Notes under the pieces: model-generated
What the model saw: the letters and a program-made list of their open reading frames with translations, nothing else
Told to the model about the DNA's origin: nothing
Databases searched by the model: none
In this document: one piece after another, positions 9,523-20,684 of the stretch
Position numbering within the stretch: position 1 is the stretch's first letter
Layout: every line of letters starts with the position of its first letter
Assembly (NCBI RefSeq): GCF_004798865.1
Contig: NW_025335268.1
Coordinates: 9,686,423-9,750,422 of the forward strand
Source of the DNA: Varanus komodoensis
Lineage: Eukaryota; Chordata; Lepidosauria; Squamata; Varanidae
Reading direction: 5' to 3'
Length of the DNA stretch: 64,000 bases
Program-made: the position numbers and the translations under genes

Positions 9523-11018
9523 GTGTCCTAAAGTCATGAGGAATTAAAATTCTTTTTAAAAAATCCTAATTCAGTTTCACACATATGCACATGTTCTGTC
9601 CATCAATATTCACAGAAAGCACTTTTATCTTCTTTATTTTCCCCCTCTTCCATGCCCATTTTTGCATATGATAATATACAGGAATAGAGTTCTTTTCAAA
9701 GATCCTTTCCTGATTTTCAGATGCTTTACATGTTAGCACTTCATAAAAGTTAGCACTTCATAAAAGGTGGATGTCTGGCTTTGCACACATTTGCCACCAT
9801 TTTCACAATCTACAAAGTCTGAGCCAAAATGCAAAGGACAGCTGTCAAAATGAGCGTGTATGCACTATACAATGCAAAAGGTAAGCTTTGTGGTGACACA
9901 AAGGAAGAATTATTTAATACAAAAAGATCAAGGATTTTAGCTGAGATGAGGTGGCACTGACACAACCTTAAATCATCACTGTCCAGGGTAGAGAATTTGT
10001 TTCAAGGATATCGTTTTTAAAAAGATGTTAGGAGAAGGTTTTATTAAGCAGTCTGAAAAAGTCAAACTAGAAAGAATTTTAATGAGATCTTATTAAAACA
10101 GAAAAGATAATGCACTCTGTTCTTTGGCCAAATGGAGAACTTCATGATCTCTGTCCCTGACAAGAGTGAAAATAATGAATTTTAGGTGCTGGAAGGCACT
10201 CCTTTGGAGCTGGAGTTGAGACTTGAGGGTCTTGTGAAGTTAAGAAATAAGGCTGGCTCATCTGCATCACCACAACACTTCAAAAGCCAGACAGCCACGC
10301 AGCTGGTTGAGCAGAGGGATCAGAGAATAAGTTTGTGGAATGGGCAAAGTGCTATGAGGGATCAAACTAGACTAAAGTACAGACAATGGCATAATGCCAG
10401 TTGCAAAAAGAGGACAAAGTGAATTACAGAATCAAGCATCAATCCAGAATCAATCTTTGTTATAGCCATACAGGGAAGACGTTTCCCAAACCATTCTGCT
10501 GCACAAGTGGCTACAAAATGGGACGCAATTTTGTGAGATGCAGGCGGGTGCCGTACTTGAGAGCAGTACACAATTCCATGGGCTTTCTGGATAATGCTGT
10601 GTAAGCACCATCAAACTTGACTTCACTTGACTCTGTCCACCCTTGTGTGCTTTCCAAAGCAATATCTGGCTTGCTTAATATAGCTATCACATTTTGCCTT
10701 TCTGTTCTATTCTTTCCTAGAAATCTGTGTGATCCAAACAAACTGGAAATTGTAGAAGTACTTTATTTACATTTTGCAGCTACCTCCTCAAAAGAACAAA
10801 TATATATGTATTTTTTATTCACAGTGTGTTTCTGGAGGGCTTTTGCAAATTGGATACTCCTGACTCTTTGCAATCTAAGTAATTTAAGTGTTCGATCCAA
10901 TCCATTTTTCCCAAGTTTTAAAGAAGCAGAGATGAGATTATGATCCTGGCTGCATGGCTTTTATTTTACTTGTATTCTTCTTTTGTTTCAGTGATTATAT
11001 TTGAGTAAGAGTTCTGTA
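9523..11018. other. Unannotated stretch with a 17-bp tandem duplication
   Basis: No gene recognised. The unit gttagcacttcataaaa occurs twice in tandem at 9732-9765. The string tgtgagatgcaggc near 10532 recurs near 11268 just past the CR1 end, which may mark an unrecognised shared repeat. Confidence 0.45.
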
Positions 11019-11280
11019 TAACATAGAAACAGAAAAACAGAGCAAGTCAGAAGGGATCTCCCGGGCCATCTAGTCTTACCCCTTGTTCCAGCCAGCTCCA
11101 CTCACAACATGCCTACCATGTGCATGTCTAGCTTATCCTTGAACACCCTCAGTGATGAGGCCTCAATCACCTCCTGTGGGCCCATTCCACACCCTCAGGG
11201 TCCTAACTGTCAGGAAGTACTTTCTGGCATCCAAACTGAAACTTGGTTCCCTGAGCTTTGCTCCATTGTGAGATGCAGGC
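11019..11280 (-). mobile_element. CR1 LINE (family A), short 3' end
   Basis: It starts with the reversed CR1 terminus (taacatagaaac) and runs colinear with 4161-4400 of the larger copy through the VRTPR..WNGLP coding end. Similarity is lost near 11270. It is about 260 bp, 5' truncated, with a few indels. Confidence 0.88.
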
Positions 11281-11498
11281 AGGTTTTGCTCCATAACTTG
11301 AAAGCCTGCTTCCTATATTTCAAAAGGGAACAGCTTCCTATGTTTCTGGGTGGGCGACATGGAACACATGATTTGTTAGTTTCATGTGACAACTAAGGAG
11401 TGCTAACTGTCATCTTGAGCCTTTCCCAGATATTCTGTCTATGCCAGAACCATCAAAAATGCTACTTTAGTGTCAATCTGTATGACTGGGAAAGAGCA

Positions 11499-11592
11499 AC
11501 TGCCTGCTTTGCAAGGGTATTGGTTGGCCAGAGTGGGAACATGCTGGACTAGGCTTTGGTCTATCCAGCACAGCCTGTCTTACCTTGTGTTC
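11499..11592 (+). mobile_element. CR1-clade (family B) 3' UTR fragment
   Basis: 'attggttggccagagtggga', acatgctggactagg and 'ctatccagcacagcctgtc' match the 3' terminal UTR of family B (compare 3978-4065 and 39248-39360). No coding part is attached. Confidence 0.65.
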
Positions 11593-11650
11593 ATCAGATA
11601 CATCTCTGTGCTTCTGCAAGGAGCTAGTTGAGCACAGTATCAACAATGCA

Positions 11651-11735
11651 TAACCTGTTGCCTCTCAGATATTTTTGGACCAAAACTCTCATAATCTCCA
11701 ACTGGTGGCTGATGGGAATTGGAGTCTAACAATGG
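11651..11735. mobile_element. Fold-back MITE (family F), decayed
   Basis: 'cagatatttttggaccaaaa' on the left and 'ctgatgggaattggagtcta' on the right follow the family F pattern of inverted halves. The terminal parts are eroded. Confidence 0.45.
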
Positions 11736-11755
11736 GTCACAAGATGCCCATTCTT

Positions 11756-13459
11756 GCTATAAAGTCTTGCTGGCCCCTGTTAGCTAAGTTAATGTTGGGG
11801 CCCAGCTCCAGTGCTACAGTAGTCCTTAGAATTTGTAGGCAGAATGTGAACTAGAGTGCTCTGGAAGGGCTTGCGTGTATTCAAGCTGTGGAATGCCAGA
11901 ATCAGTGTGAGCTTGTCTCTGCCAGCATTCGCAAGGGAGAGCAAGCAGTAGGCAACTTACTCTTGTCCAGCTATTTAATCTGGCTTTGGAATGGGAGGAA
12001 GCTGGAACTCTCTCTGTGAGAACCTAGCAGAAGACAGTGTGTGTTTTGGAAGTGTCATGCAGGTTAAAGTATCTCCTCTGGCAGGCAGAAGGGAGATACC
12101 CTGTTTGAGTTGGAGGCTTTATCAATGGGCTGCAGTCCCTTGTCAGTTACTTGTTTACAAAGAGGGGTTTTGCAGCCACCTCTTCCCCTTTAAGTTGGTG
12201 CCAAGACTGGGAACCTTGGCTAAGAACAATATCTTCATTGCCTGAAATGCCCTGCTTGGAATTGCTATCACTTGTGCCTGTTTAGGCAGTCTTCACAGAG
12301 ACTAATTTGGACTGTTGTCTCTTGAATTTCGTATTGTTAAGAACCAGGCATGAAAGCACTGGTATACATTTCACAGAACGTGAATTCTTGTTTGCTGTGG
12401 AGCGTGGATCCTCATTACTGAGAGTCACCAGTAGTCAGATGGCTTAGGCTGATCCTGACCCTTGGATTTTCTGTGGTTAGACTCATTTAGCATGCAGATG
12501 CCAAGGTGGAAGCGGAGGTTGTTAAAGTCTCTCCATATGTGAGATTACTCTGGCTAACTTTTGAACTCTTGGATGTGATATGCCTTGATATGGTAATGTG
12601 GAGGTTTGAAGAAAGGTTTCAAGGCTGGCATAAACCTTTGCATGGATTTGTTTGTGCGGATTTGTTTAGAATGCATTCTTCTTGTAGAATGCTTGTTTTT
12701 GATTGCCTGGGAAGGCTGACCTAAGGAATCATTCAAGCTCTTGCTCTGTATCATGGCCACAGAGATTAGAAGAGGGAAAACAGCTGTCTGGTTTTCTGAA
12801 CTGGCTATAATTATTAACTTTGTATTGTCGTGCGATTACTTAGGGAGCCTGTAGCTAATTGTCACTAGTGATGATTTCTGAGGACTGGAACCATCAAGCT
12901 TTTGCCATGGACTGGTTACAATAAAAGAGTCTTTCATTGATTTGAGGGTCCTGTGCCAGACCATCAGCATGTGTGTTTGAAGGACCAGGCTCCTGGCCAT
13001 GAAAAGCAGAGGCGCAGAAGCACAGGATACATGGCTCCTCTGGTCTGGACTCTGGGAAATTTTGAAACAGCATTTCCTTAACATGCCTTGGTAGAACTAA
13101 TACAATAGACTGCTTGGTGTTTGTAGAATGTGTCACTTGTTAAGCCTGTTCACACAAACAACCAGCTGCTTGGTGACTACTTGCAATCTGAAGTATGTCT
13201 TGAGCTCCTGCCCACTGGGATTTTACCTTGCTACCTTATGCTACCAAACATGTAAATTTAGTGGATCTGTACTGGCAAGTAGCTATAAACAAATACTTTG
13301 CTATGTACATCAGGTTCCCCAGAATTTCAGCTCACATTTCATATGGCCTGCTTGTTTGACTCAGCACTTAGGGTGGGATAGCTGCTGACTGGCTCCCAAG
13401 CTAGGATCCCCAACCCCTCAAGAAGCAGAAAAGGGGAATCAGCGCAATCTACTTCTGGG
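11756..13459. other. Unannotated stretch
   Basis: No recognised exon or repeat. A 25-bp segment at 12454 (cctgaccc..ggattttctgtggtt) recurs with small changes at 17489, which hints at a shared but unrecognised repeat. Confidence 0.4.
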
Positions 13460-13890
13460 ACCTTCCTCCAAGTGGCAACTCTGTGGGAAGTTCAGAAGAT
13501 GGCAACAAGGGGGAGGACTTTCTCTGTGGTGGCCCTCACTTATGGAATAACTTCCACACTGCAGCCTGGCTGGCACCAAGTTTGTCATATTTTCAGTGCC
13601 TAGTTAAGACAGCCCTCTGTGCTGAGGCTTTTAAAGACCTATTTGGTATCAAGGTGCTTGAGGGATTGCCTATCCAGGGTATTTTTCTGAGTCACTCTTC
13701 GATATAGTTTGGTTTCGATTGTTTTACATTTTTAAACTTTTAGAGTACTTTTGATTTTATATATTTTTACTGTATTTTAATATTTGTATTGTACAAATAT
13801 ATGTATTTTGTATCTGTTTTAATGAATGTTATAAACAGCCCAGGGAGCTTTTGCTGTGGAGAGGCATGGAAATAAATAAATACATAAACA
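13460..13890 (+). mobile_element. L2-clade LINE 3' end
   Basis: The frame at 13483-13690 reads GGPHLWNNFHTAAWLAPSLS and later CAEAFKDLF, the decayed L2 C-terminal block (APRLWNSLP in family members). A T-rich 3' UTR follows, then the LINE-typical end 'ttataaacagcccagggagc' and 'ggaaataaataaatacataa'. About 430 bp, 5' truncated. Confidence 0.8.
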
Positions 13891-15654
13891 GGATCTAGGA
13901 GAGTCATCATCCCGCTTTACGATGTAGGACAGAGCTCATTACATAAAAGGGCAGTTGGAGAAGCTCTTGTTTCACTCCAAAGGGGGCAAGCAGAATAGCC
14001 TCGATTTCCTTCTTCCAAAGCCATTCTTTCTGTGACTAGCCTTTTGAGTTGTCCCCTGGGAATGAGGGTTGGGTTAGGGTTCTTATTTAATGTATTGCAG
14101 TGTTACACTTACCTCTGCAACAATTCTGAGATGAGGAAATTGGTAGCCAAGGGAAGGCAGGGGCAGGATTTGGAGGTTTCTAGCAAGAGCCCAGGACTGC
14201 ACAAACAATGTTACTGATGACATGATTTGTGAGATGCATGCTACTAACCCATGCCAGAGAGTCTTACTCAGAAAGCCACCAAGCTTTCAGAATGAAGTAG
14301 GGACTCTCTCTGTCTATCCATGCTACATTTCCCTTTGTGTTCCATGGCTGCCACTCACCCCACTGTGCCATGACTTGAAACATTTTTCCCTTCTTCACAA
14401 GAGTTTCTTAAGCACTAGAAGCCCATTGCTTGTATATGTATCTCTGAAGACAGTTGGATTCAAGTGCTGATTTCTCAGCAACCCTCACTCCAGCCTCATT
14501 TCACACTATATTCTGTTTTGATACTTACACCAGAGAATGTCAATATTTATTTCCTTTGTCACCTTGATTACTGTGAGCTTGATCTTTTGCACAAAGTTGA
14601 TAGATTTTTTAATAAAAGGGTGTCCAATTTGCAAACGGATTGTAAATGAACTGACCTTGCAAGAAGTTGGCGGGGTGGGCGAACAGATGCTTTTGCCTCT
14701 GTTTTGTTCTTCTGCTGTGTAGTGTGAAGAGACAATCCAACATTTTTGCAGAGGAGAGATGCATGGATTCTAGTTGTGATACAGTTCATGCATCTTTCCT
14801 TTGGGGAGATAGGTGAATTTTCCATTTGCACTTTATCCCATAAATGCAAAAAGCACATCCAATGTGAATAGTACAACAGTTTTCTGATGCATCCTGTAAT
14901 GTGCAAAGACTGGAGTCATTTCCATTAAAACTGTTACTGCTTTCTGCAAGTTAAGACCACCTCTGCTTCTTAGAGCGATAATTTATTCTATGAGTTAACT
15001 TGAGGGTGGCACTTGTCGTGAGGATTTTAATGCGATCACAAGTGATAAGATATACTCCTTGTTGTTTAGTGGGATTATATCATCCCTGTCTACGCAGTTC
15101 TGAGATGACAAAAAAAAAATACAATTTTGTATTATTTCAGATTTAATGAAAATGCCTGCCTAAAGAAAGCTATCATGCTGTGCCTACTCTTTGGTTATCA
15201 ATGTATGACAAATCAATGTATGACAAATCATTGAGTGAAAAGAGGTTCAGCCGCAATGTAATGGGCTGTTAACTTGTGGCTCTCTATAAGGGAATGATGA
15301 TTCTGGCAGCATTTGATTTGTGCTAGATGAGCACCAGCGCCTGAAGAATCAAGCCTCAATAACAACAAAATGCATTTCTGAACCATCTAAGAGAAATAAA
15401 TTGCCACTAAAAGTATTGAGCCAATATTGATGAATTTTTACATTTGATATGTTTACAAACCGCCGTCTTTTACGTTTACATTTCAGGAAATACTGAAATA
15501 TGATTGCAGAGTCATAGAACTGTAAAGCTAGTGGGAAATAAAGACAGTTCAACAACTTCTGATGTGGCTCCTCAATGTGCAACATTCTTAATAAGATATC
15601 CACATTATATCCACATAGGGTACCTATAATTATGTGTATTCCAGATAGTCACAG
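13891..15654. other. Unannotated stretch with a 15-bp tandem duplication
   Basis: No gene or classifiable element recognised. The unit atcaatgtatgacaa is duplicated at 15198-15227, and a run of nine A lies near 15110. Confidence 0.45.
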
Positions 15655-15898
15655 AATGGTAGTACAATTCTGGTCCACAACTAGCTAGGCTTAAGACCTT
15701 CCTTTCTCCTGGAAGTGTTCAGCTAGTGAAACTAGTTACCTCTTTTAGCTGTAATATCCTCATCTCTAGGTTAGGGATCTCAGGTGGCGGTATTAAATTG
15801 ATCCTGAGACATTTATTCTATTGTTATTTCTTTTGTAAACTGCTTTCAGAGCCCTGTGAATGAGCAATGTGCAGTGCAAGTAAACAAACAAACAATAA
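15655..15898 (+). mobile_element. L2-like LINE 3' end
   Basis: The stretch 'aagaccttcctttctcctgg', then a UTR ending 'tgtaaactgctttcagagcc' and a CAAA-type tail ('gcaagtaaacaaacaaacaa'), has the layout of an L2 3' terminus. Only the last few coding residues and the UTR are present. Confidence 0.65.
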
Positions 15899-16018
15899 CT
15901 AACCCCTGCAGACCATAAACATGTGAGCCATTGACTCATTCAGGGGCTGAGGAAGAAGAGGAAGACAACAACAAGAACAAAACAGAAGAGAGGGAAAACA
16001 CAGTCAAGAGGCTCTATG

Positions 16019-16140
16019 CCAGCTTTCCCCAGCATTGTGCCCTCTTTTGGGACTGCAACTTCCAGAATTCTTGTCTACTGGTTGGAGCTGTAGGAAGTGA
16101 AGTCTAAAACATCTGGAGGTTACCATGTTAGGGAAGGCTG
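16019..16140. mobile_element. Fold-back MITE (family F)
   Basis: Left end gccagctttccccagc and right end gttagggaaggctg are near inverse complements. Internally 'gggactgcaacttccagaat' pairs with 'gtaggaagtgaagtctaaaa'. One of the clearest copies of the family. Confidence 0.65.
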
Positions 16141-17564
16141 ATTTAGTGGCTATGAATGAACAAACATGTTTGTTCTATAGTTAGGGAATCTATATTGATA
16201 CTGCTGTGCAAGAAAGAATTTTTTTGTCTACAGTAACCTTTTGTCTTTTGATGTTGAGGTCTTTCCCTTTGTTTTCCATATGTACTATTATATTAGACAC
16301 TTACCTTCTTCTGCATACTTCGGGATGCAATGCAAGATGAGTACATGGAGAATTGTTTGCAAATTCATGCATTAATTCCTATGGAAGAGAGTGATAAATT
16401 GAGGCCTCTCCAGTTGCGGCCTCCATGGACATGGCAGCTAATGTACAACAGATTCAGACCAGATGCTGCCTTAGGAATTGAGAGGTTGTGTGGCTGGAGA
16501 ATTGAGTGAAAACAGTTTCCCAACACTTTCTTATCATGTTGCAGCCCTACAGAAAAAGAGCAAATATATGATGTAATCATTTTGTAAAGCATTTTAGAAA
16601 CTTAAAGAGGCGTTTTGGAAAACTTAATCCTATTTTGAGAGAGGGACCTACCCACTAACAGAGTACATGCTTTGCACACAGACTCACTCTTCTGCATTTT
16701 GTTAAAAGGTGCTAGGTTTAGGGATAGGCAGACTTGCTAAACGGCAAATTCCAGTGGTTCCAGGGGTTAGCCACATGCAGGGGACATTTTATTGGGCCAT
16801 TGGGTGAGGAAAACCAGGCAGAAGCCCCTACTTGCAGGATCAAACTCCAGTGTTGGCTAGCAAGTATATATACGGTTTTAGGAGTGTCACTTGAATGATA
16901 GCAAAGTGTTAGTGGGAAGACATCCAAAAAGACTAAGAGGCCGATTATTGGACATAGTCAATGGTGCAACTAAGGTAATAGCAGACCTTGGATTTAATGG
17001 ATTTATGGGTGCACAGAGGAAGGCTTTGAATGATCAGTGTATTACTTCATTTACAAAATACATAGCAAACTGTTCCTTCTCCATTCCAATTGCCATTCCA
17101 TGCTTTTAAGCTGCTTCTGCATTCTTGATAAATTAGAACAAAAACAACAACACTGACAACCATATTTAACATGCTTTCAGCATTTGAAGTTTTGCATTTT
17201 AAATTCAGCAAAACCTTAGCACTATCATGATTGCAGAAATAAAATGGAGCTTGTTTCTGCATCCCTGGTCCCTGATCACCTGCTGTTCTCTGAGTGGTCA
17301 TTGGAGGAAGGTGGCTGAACCCCTGGACTTTAGATTTTCTTCCTAAATTCCAGGCTTGCGTGCACCACTGGACATATTTATGATTAAATTGCAAAACGAA
17401 AATAAAATAAAAACAAAAATCCAAGGTATTTTAAAAAAATATGTTGTGGTTCTTATAATATCCAAAGATGTAACTACTTGTCAGTGGGCCTGACCTCAGG
17501 ATTTTCTGTGGTTGGGATTCTTTGTTGCAAAGGTTGTTACACAGAGTATGAAACCAATTAGTTC
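16141..17564. other. Unannotated stretch
   Basis: Nothing recognised. The open frames are short and domain-free. Confidence 0.45.
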
Positions 17565-17850
17565 CCAGTTGCTCCTGAGAGGAGAACTAGAACCAGTGGG
17601 TAGAAATTGAGGGTTGCAGACTTCAGCTCATCATTTCCTAACAGTGAGAACTGGACAGTAGAGGCACAGCGTGACTTAGAAGATGAGGAGTTCACTCTTG
17701 CTGGAGGTATTTAAGCAGAGTATGAGTGGTCATTTTATAGAGCTGCTTCAGTGACATTCTACAGTGAGAGCTTGCATTAGGCTGGGGGTTGGAGTAGCTA
17801 ATCTGCAAGGACCCTTCCAACTTCATGTTTCTATAATGATTCTACGAAAC
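17565..17850 (+). mobile_element. CR1 LINE 3' end (a third CR1 type)
   Basis: 'ctggaggtatttaagcagag', a 'ggggttggagtagctaatct' block and 'cccttccaacttcatgtttc' followed by 'tataatgattctacg' are the classic CR1 3' end, where the last coding part is followed by a lineage-wide UTR and an ATTCTATGA-type terminal repeat. It differs from families A and B in the UTR. Confidence 0.8.
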
Positions 17851-18528
17851 AGACTGACTAGTAAAATGGAGTTAGACATTAGAGCAAAAACATTTAAGCT
17901 ATTGCATGAAAGTCCCAAATGAGTGCAGTTTATTGGTGTAATCTGGTGCCACTAGGTTTCTTCGATGGCTGTTCTTTTGCAGTCCTTGCTAGCTATTTCT
18001 CTTAAACTGGAACTAGGGCTCTTGTAGTGCATTACTGCAGTATAACTTCTTCCCACAATGGTGTGGTTTAATTTAAATAGGACACAGCACAATTTCCAGC
18101 TCCACTGAAGATTGTAATAAGCCCACTGTCCTGTTTTTCTGCAACACACCTCTTCTGAAACCCTCTGTCACTTGGAAATGGGATGCCCAGATTCATTCTG
18201 TCCCATGCACACCATTACTCTTTGTGTAGGTCAGCAAGATAAGAGGGCTTTCAAAGCCAGGGACTTGTTAAGTTAGGCTCAGAAGGCTCTTGACAAGATC
18301 ATTGAATTCTGAGTCATACATGAACTCTCCTAATGCCTCTGAAGAATGTTCTCAAGTCTTTGGTTGCTAAACAGAACCAATAATAATTGCATTCACAAAG
18401 GCAGCAAGTTTACCCCTCTTCATCTTAGCAGAAGGAAACAACAGCAACTGATTCCTTGTCCATTTTGTAGTATTTTTGTGCATGTCAGCTGAAAATTAGG
18501 GGCTTATGGTAGGAGTGCAACATTAGCA

Positions 18529-18605
18529 GTGCAATCCTACAGTTGTCTACTCTGAAGAAACCCCTACTCAGTGCACTGGATTTACTCCCAGGCTAGTGTG
18601 TACAA
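18529..18605. mobile_element. Short palindromic repeat (family P)
   Basis: gtgcaatcctac on the left, 'tttactcccaggctagtgtg' on the right and an inverted tgtctactctgaag in the first half form the approximate fold-back seen also at 27116, 29874, 50139 and 60472. Non-coding and about 80 bp. The hAT element next to it starts 28 bp downstream. Confidence 0.5.
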
Positions 18606-18633
18606 GATTTCAACTTTAATTGGTAGGATTAAT

Positions 18634-19481
18634 CAGGGTGGATAAAAACGAATGATTTTATTTAAATAAAAAAGCAGATGTTTTAATTTAAAACAGTTTT
18701 TTAATTTAAATTGGATTTTCTAAAAAATAAAATGCTTTTTTGAGGAAAATCTATTTAAAGATTGTTTTCTGTTTAAGACGCATTATAGTCTAAAGGTTAT
18801 TCATGAAGATTAGTTTTTAATTATGTAGCATGAGGCTGTATATCCATGCAATGTTGAAATGTTTTAGTAAATGAATTCCATTAATCCATTAACAATGGCA
18901 TGCTCTTCCAGAGAGCCAAGTTTTGCATCTATCACAGATGCTTGGTTTCACAGCTCTCAAAAATGAATTTGTGTCTGCAGAGATCACATGCCTCTTCTTC
19001 ACAGCAAAAATGTTGTTAAAAAACATGCAGAGTTGAGAAAAAGATCTTAATCCCATTGTTCTTTTGCAAATCAATGTACACAGAATCAACCCCTTATCTC
19101 TTAAGTGCTAAGTTTCAAAAAATGCAATGAATAAAAGATTGTTGGGAGTGGAATAGACCTGCACAAGAAGTTAAGTGTGAGGAGGGAGGGACAAGCAGTA
19201 AAAATGAAAGTGAAGCCTTTTGAGCAGAATGTCCACAAATCTTTGGACCTTTTTGTGTATAGCCTGAGATTTATCATACTCTTTCTCTGGAGGAGAAAAC
19301 CTATAATGACAGCAGGTCATAAAAGAGACCCAATTTGGGAATATTTTAATAGAGTTTCTTTACCTACGGGTAAGGCAAACATGCTTGCAAATTATGTAGA
19401 AAACCATGATTTAAATGTAGGCTTACTGATGTGATTTAATTCATGATTTAAATCAATTTGATTTAAATCAAATCCACTCTG
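18634..19481 (+). mobile_element. hAT DNA transposon derivative with perfect 8-bp target duplication
   Basis: The element is bounded by CAGGGTGGATAAAAA on the left and the inverse of CAGAGTGGATTTGATTTAAA on the right. It is flanked by identical 8-bp duplications GGATTAAT at 18626-18633 and 19482-19489. Eight-base target duplications and CAG-type ends are diagnostic of the hAT superfamily. Both ends are rich in ATTTAAAT motifs, known from a BED-finger hAT group in vertebrates. The interior holds a decayed BED-finger frame (19177-19434). At 848 bp it is far too short for a transposase of 600 or more residues, so it is an internally deleted, non-autonomous copy. Confidence 0.92.
19177..19434 (+). 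pseudogene. Remnant of BED-finger N-terminus of a hAT transposase
   Basis: The 85-codon frame includes HKRDPIWEYFNRVSLPTGK, which matches the start of a BED zinc finger (KRDPxWxYFxxV) as found at the N-terminus of hAT transposases. The Cys pair and His pair that bind zinc should follow within about 35 residues, but only ANYVENHDLNVG is seen and no cysteines. The frame ends just before the right terminal repeat. It is inside the element 18634-19481 in plus orientation and cannot encode a working protein. Confidence 0.7.
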
Positions 19482-19489
19482 GGATTAAT

Positions 19490-20583
19490 TGAATCAAAAT
19501 CCTTTTGACTGATTAAAAATGACTGGATTTGTTGAGCAAGATAATGTTTTGATTTGATTTTCACATAAGCATATAAAAGGAATAGTTGTTATTGGAAGCA
19601 GCAGTTCCTTCTCATTTCTTTTACATCAGGGGATGCCTTTTCTTAGGCAATGGTGCCTGCTCGACATATGGATGAATCCTTTGAAAATATGCAAAGGAAA
19701 TATGCCCTTTATTATAGCTGTTGATTTTGATAATTTTGGGCTGTATCTTATTAAATGCAAACAGATTTCTTCTTGCTCTCCTCCCCCTGTGCATACACCC
19801 AGATCTGGTCTGGGGTGCCCCCCACCCCCCACCCCCAGTAGATGTGGGAAGCAGGAGCTCAGCTACAGAGGGGAAGCAAAACTATTTTGTCAACAGCTTC
19901 TGTTCCACTGCTAGATGGACAGCGTCAGATACAAACTTTGTATTATTATTTAAGATTTATAAGCCACTCTTCAGCGTTGTTGCTCCCAGGCTTGCTAACA
20001 AAAATAAAACATAACTTACTGTTACAATCAGATTTTTTTAATGGCATGTATGGGATTGCTATATTGTTATGCACATTAACACAGAAGTATGACTGGTCGC
20101 ATCAGGATTTGCTTCTGAATAGACATACTCCGAAGAGTTAAGGTTCGGGTAATAGTACTGCACTGTAGTAGTATTAATAATGCTGCAAAAGGAATGATTT
20201 CCCTACCCCTTAGACTTTAGGTAAGAAATGCTGTCTGGTATTTGTAGTATGTGGTTATTGGCTATTGCATCATCCTCAAGAAATTTAAAAAGTAGGCATT
20301 CGACATGGGTACTTTGACATCTACTCAGTATCCCATTCTGCCTCTGTACTCTGGGGGCCATGAAGCTGGGCACCCAGTGTTTTCATTTACACATTCTACC
20401 ACCAGGATTTCTCTATTGCTTGTAGCTTATTCAGAAGGCAATTAAATGCAGGTAATTGTATTAGGCCAAAGTGACCATACTTTACGCGTCCTGCCTTCTT
20501 GACATTGGCTTCATGCAGTATGAAGGACTGAATTTAAGACACAAATTAACTTTGTATTCAAGGCAATAAGGATTACTATCTTC
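19490..20583. other. Unannotated stretch
   Basis: A C-rich run at 19810-19834 is the only compositional oddity. A family P-like half copy may lie near 20095-20150 but is too weak to call. No exons recognised. Confidence 0.45.
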
Positions 20584-20684
20584 TAGATTCCCAGATGTTA
20601 TTGGACTCCAGCTCCCCTAATCCCAGCTGGCCTGGCTAGTGGTAAGGAATTATGGGAACTGTGGTCCAACAATATTCAGGGTAG
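20584..20684. mobile_element. Fold-back MITE (family F)
   Basis: 'cccagatgttattggactcc' on the left pairs with 'gtggtccaacaatattcagg' on the right, with 'agctcccctaatcccagctg' and 'ggaattatgggaactgtgg' as the inner arms. Clear palindromic layout of about 100 bp. Confidence 0.6.
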
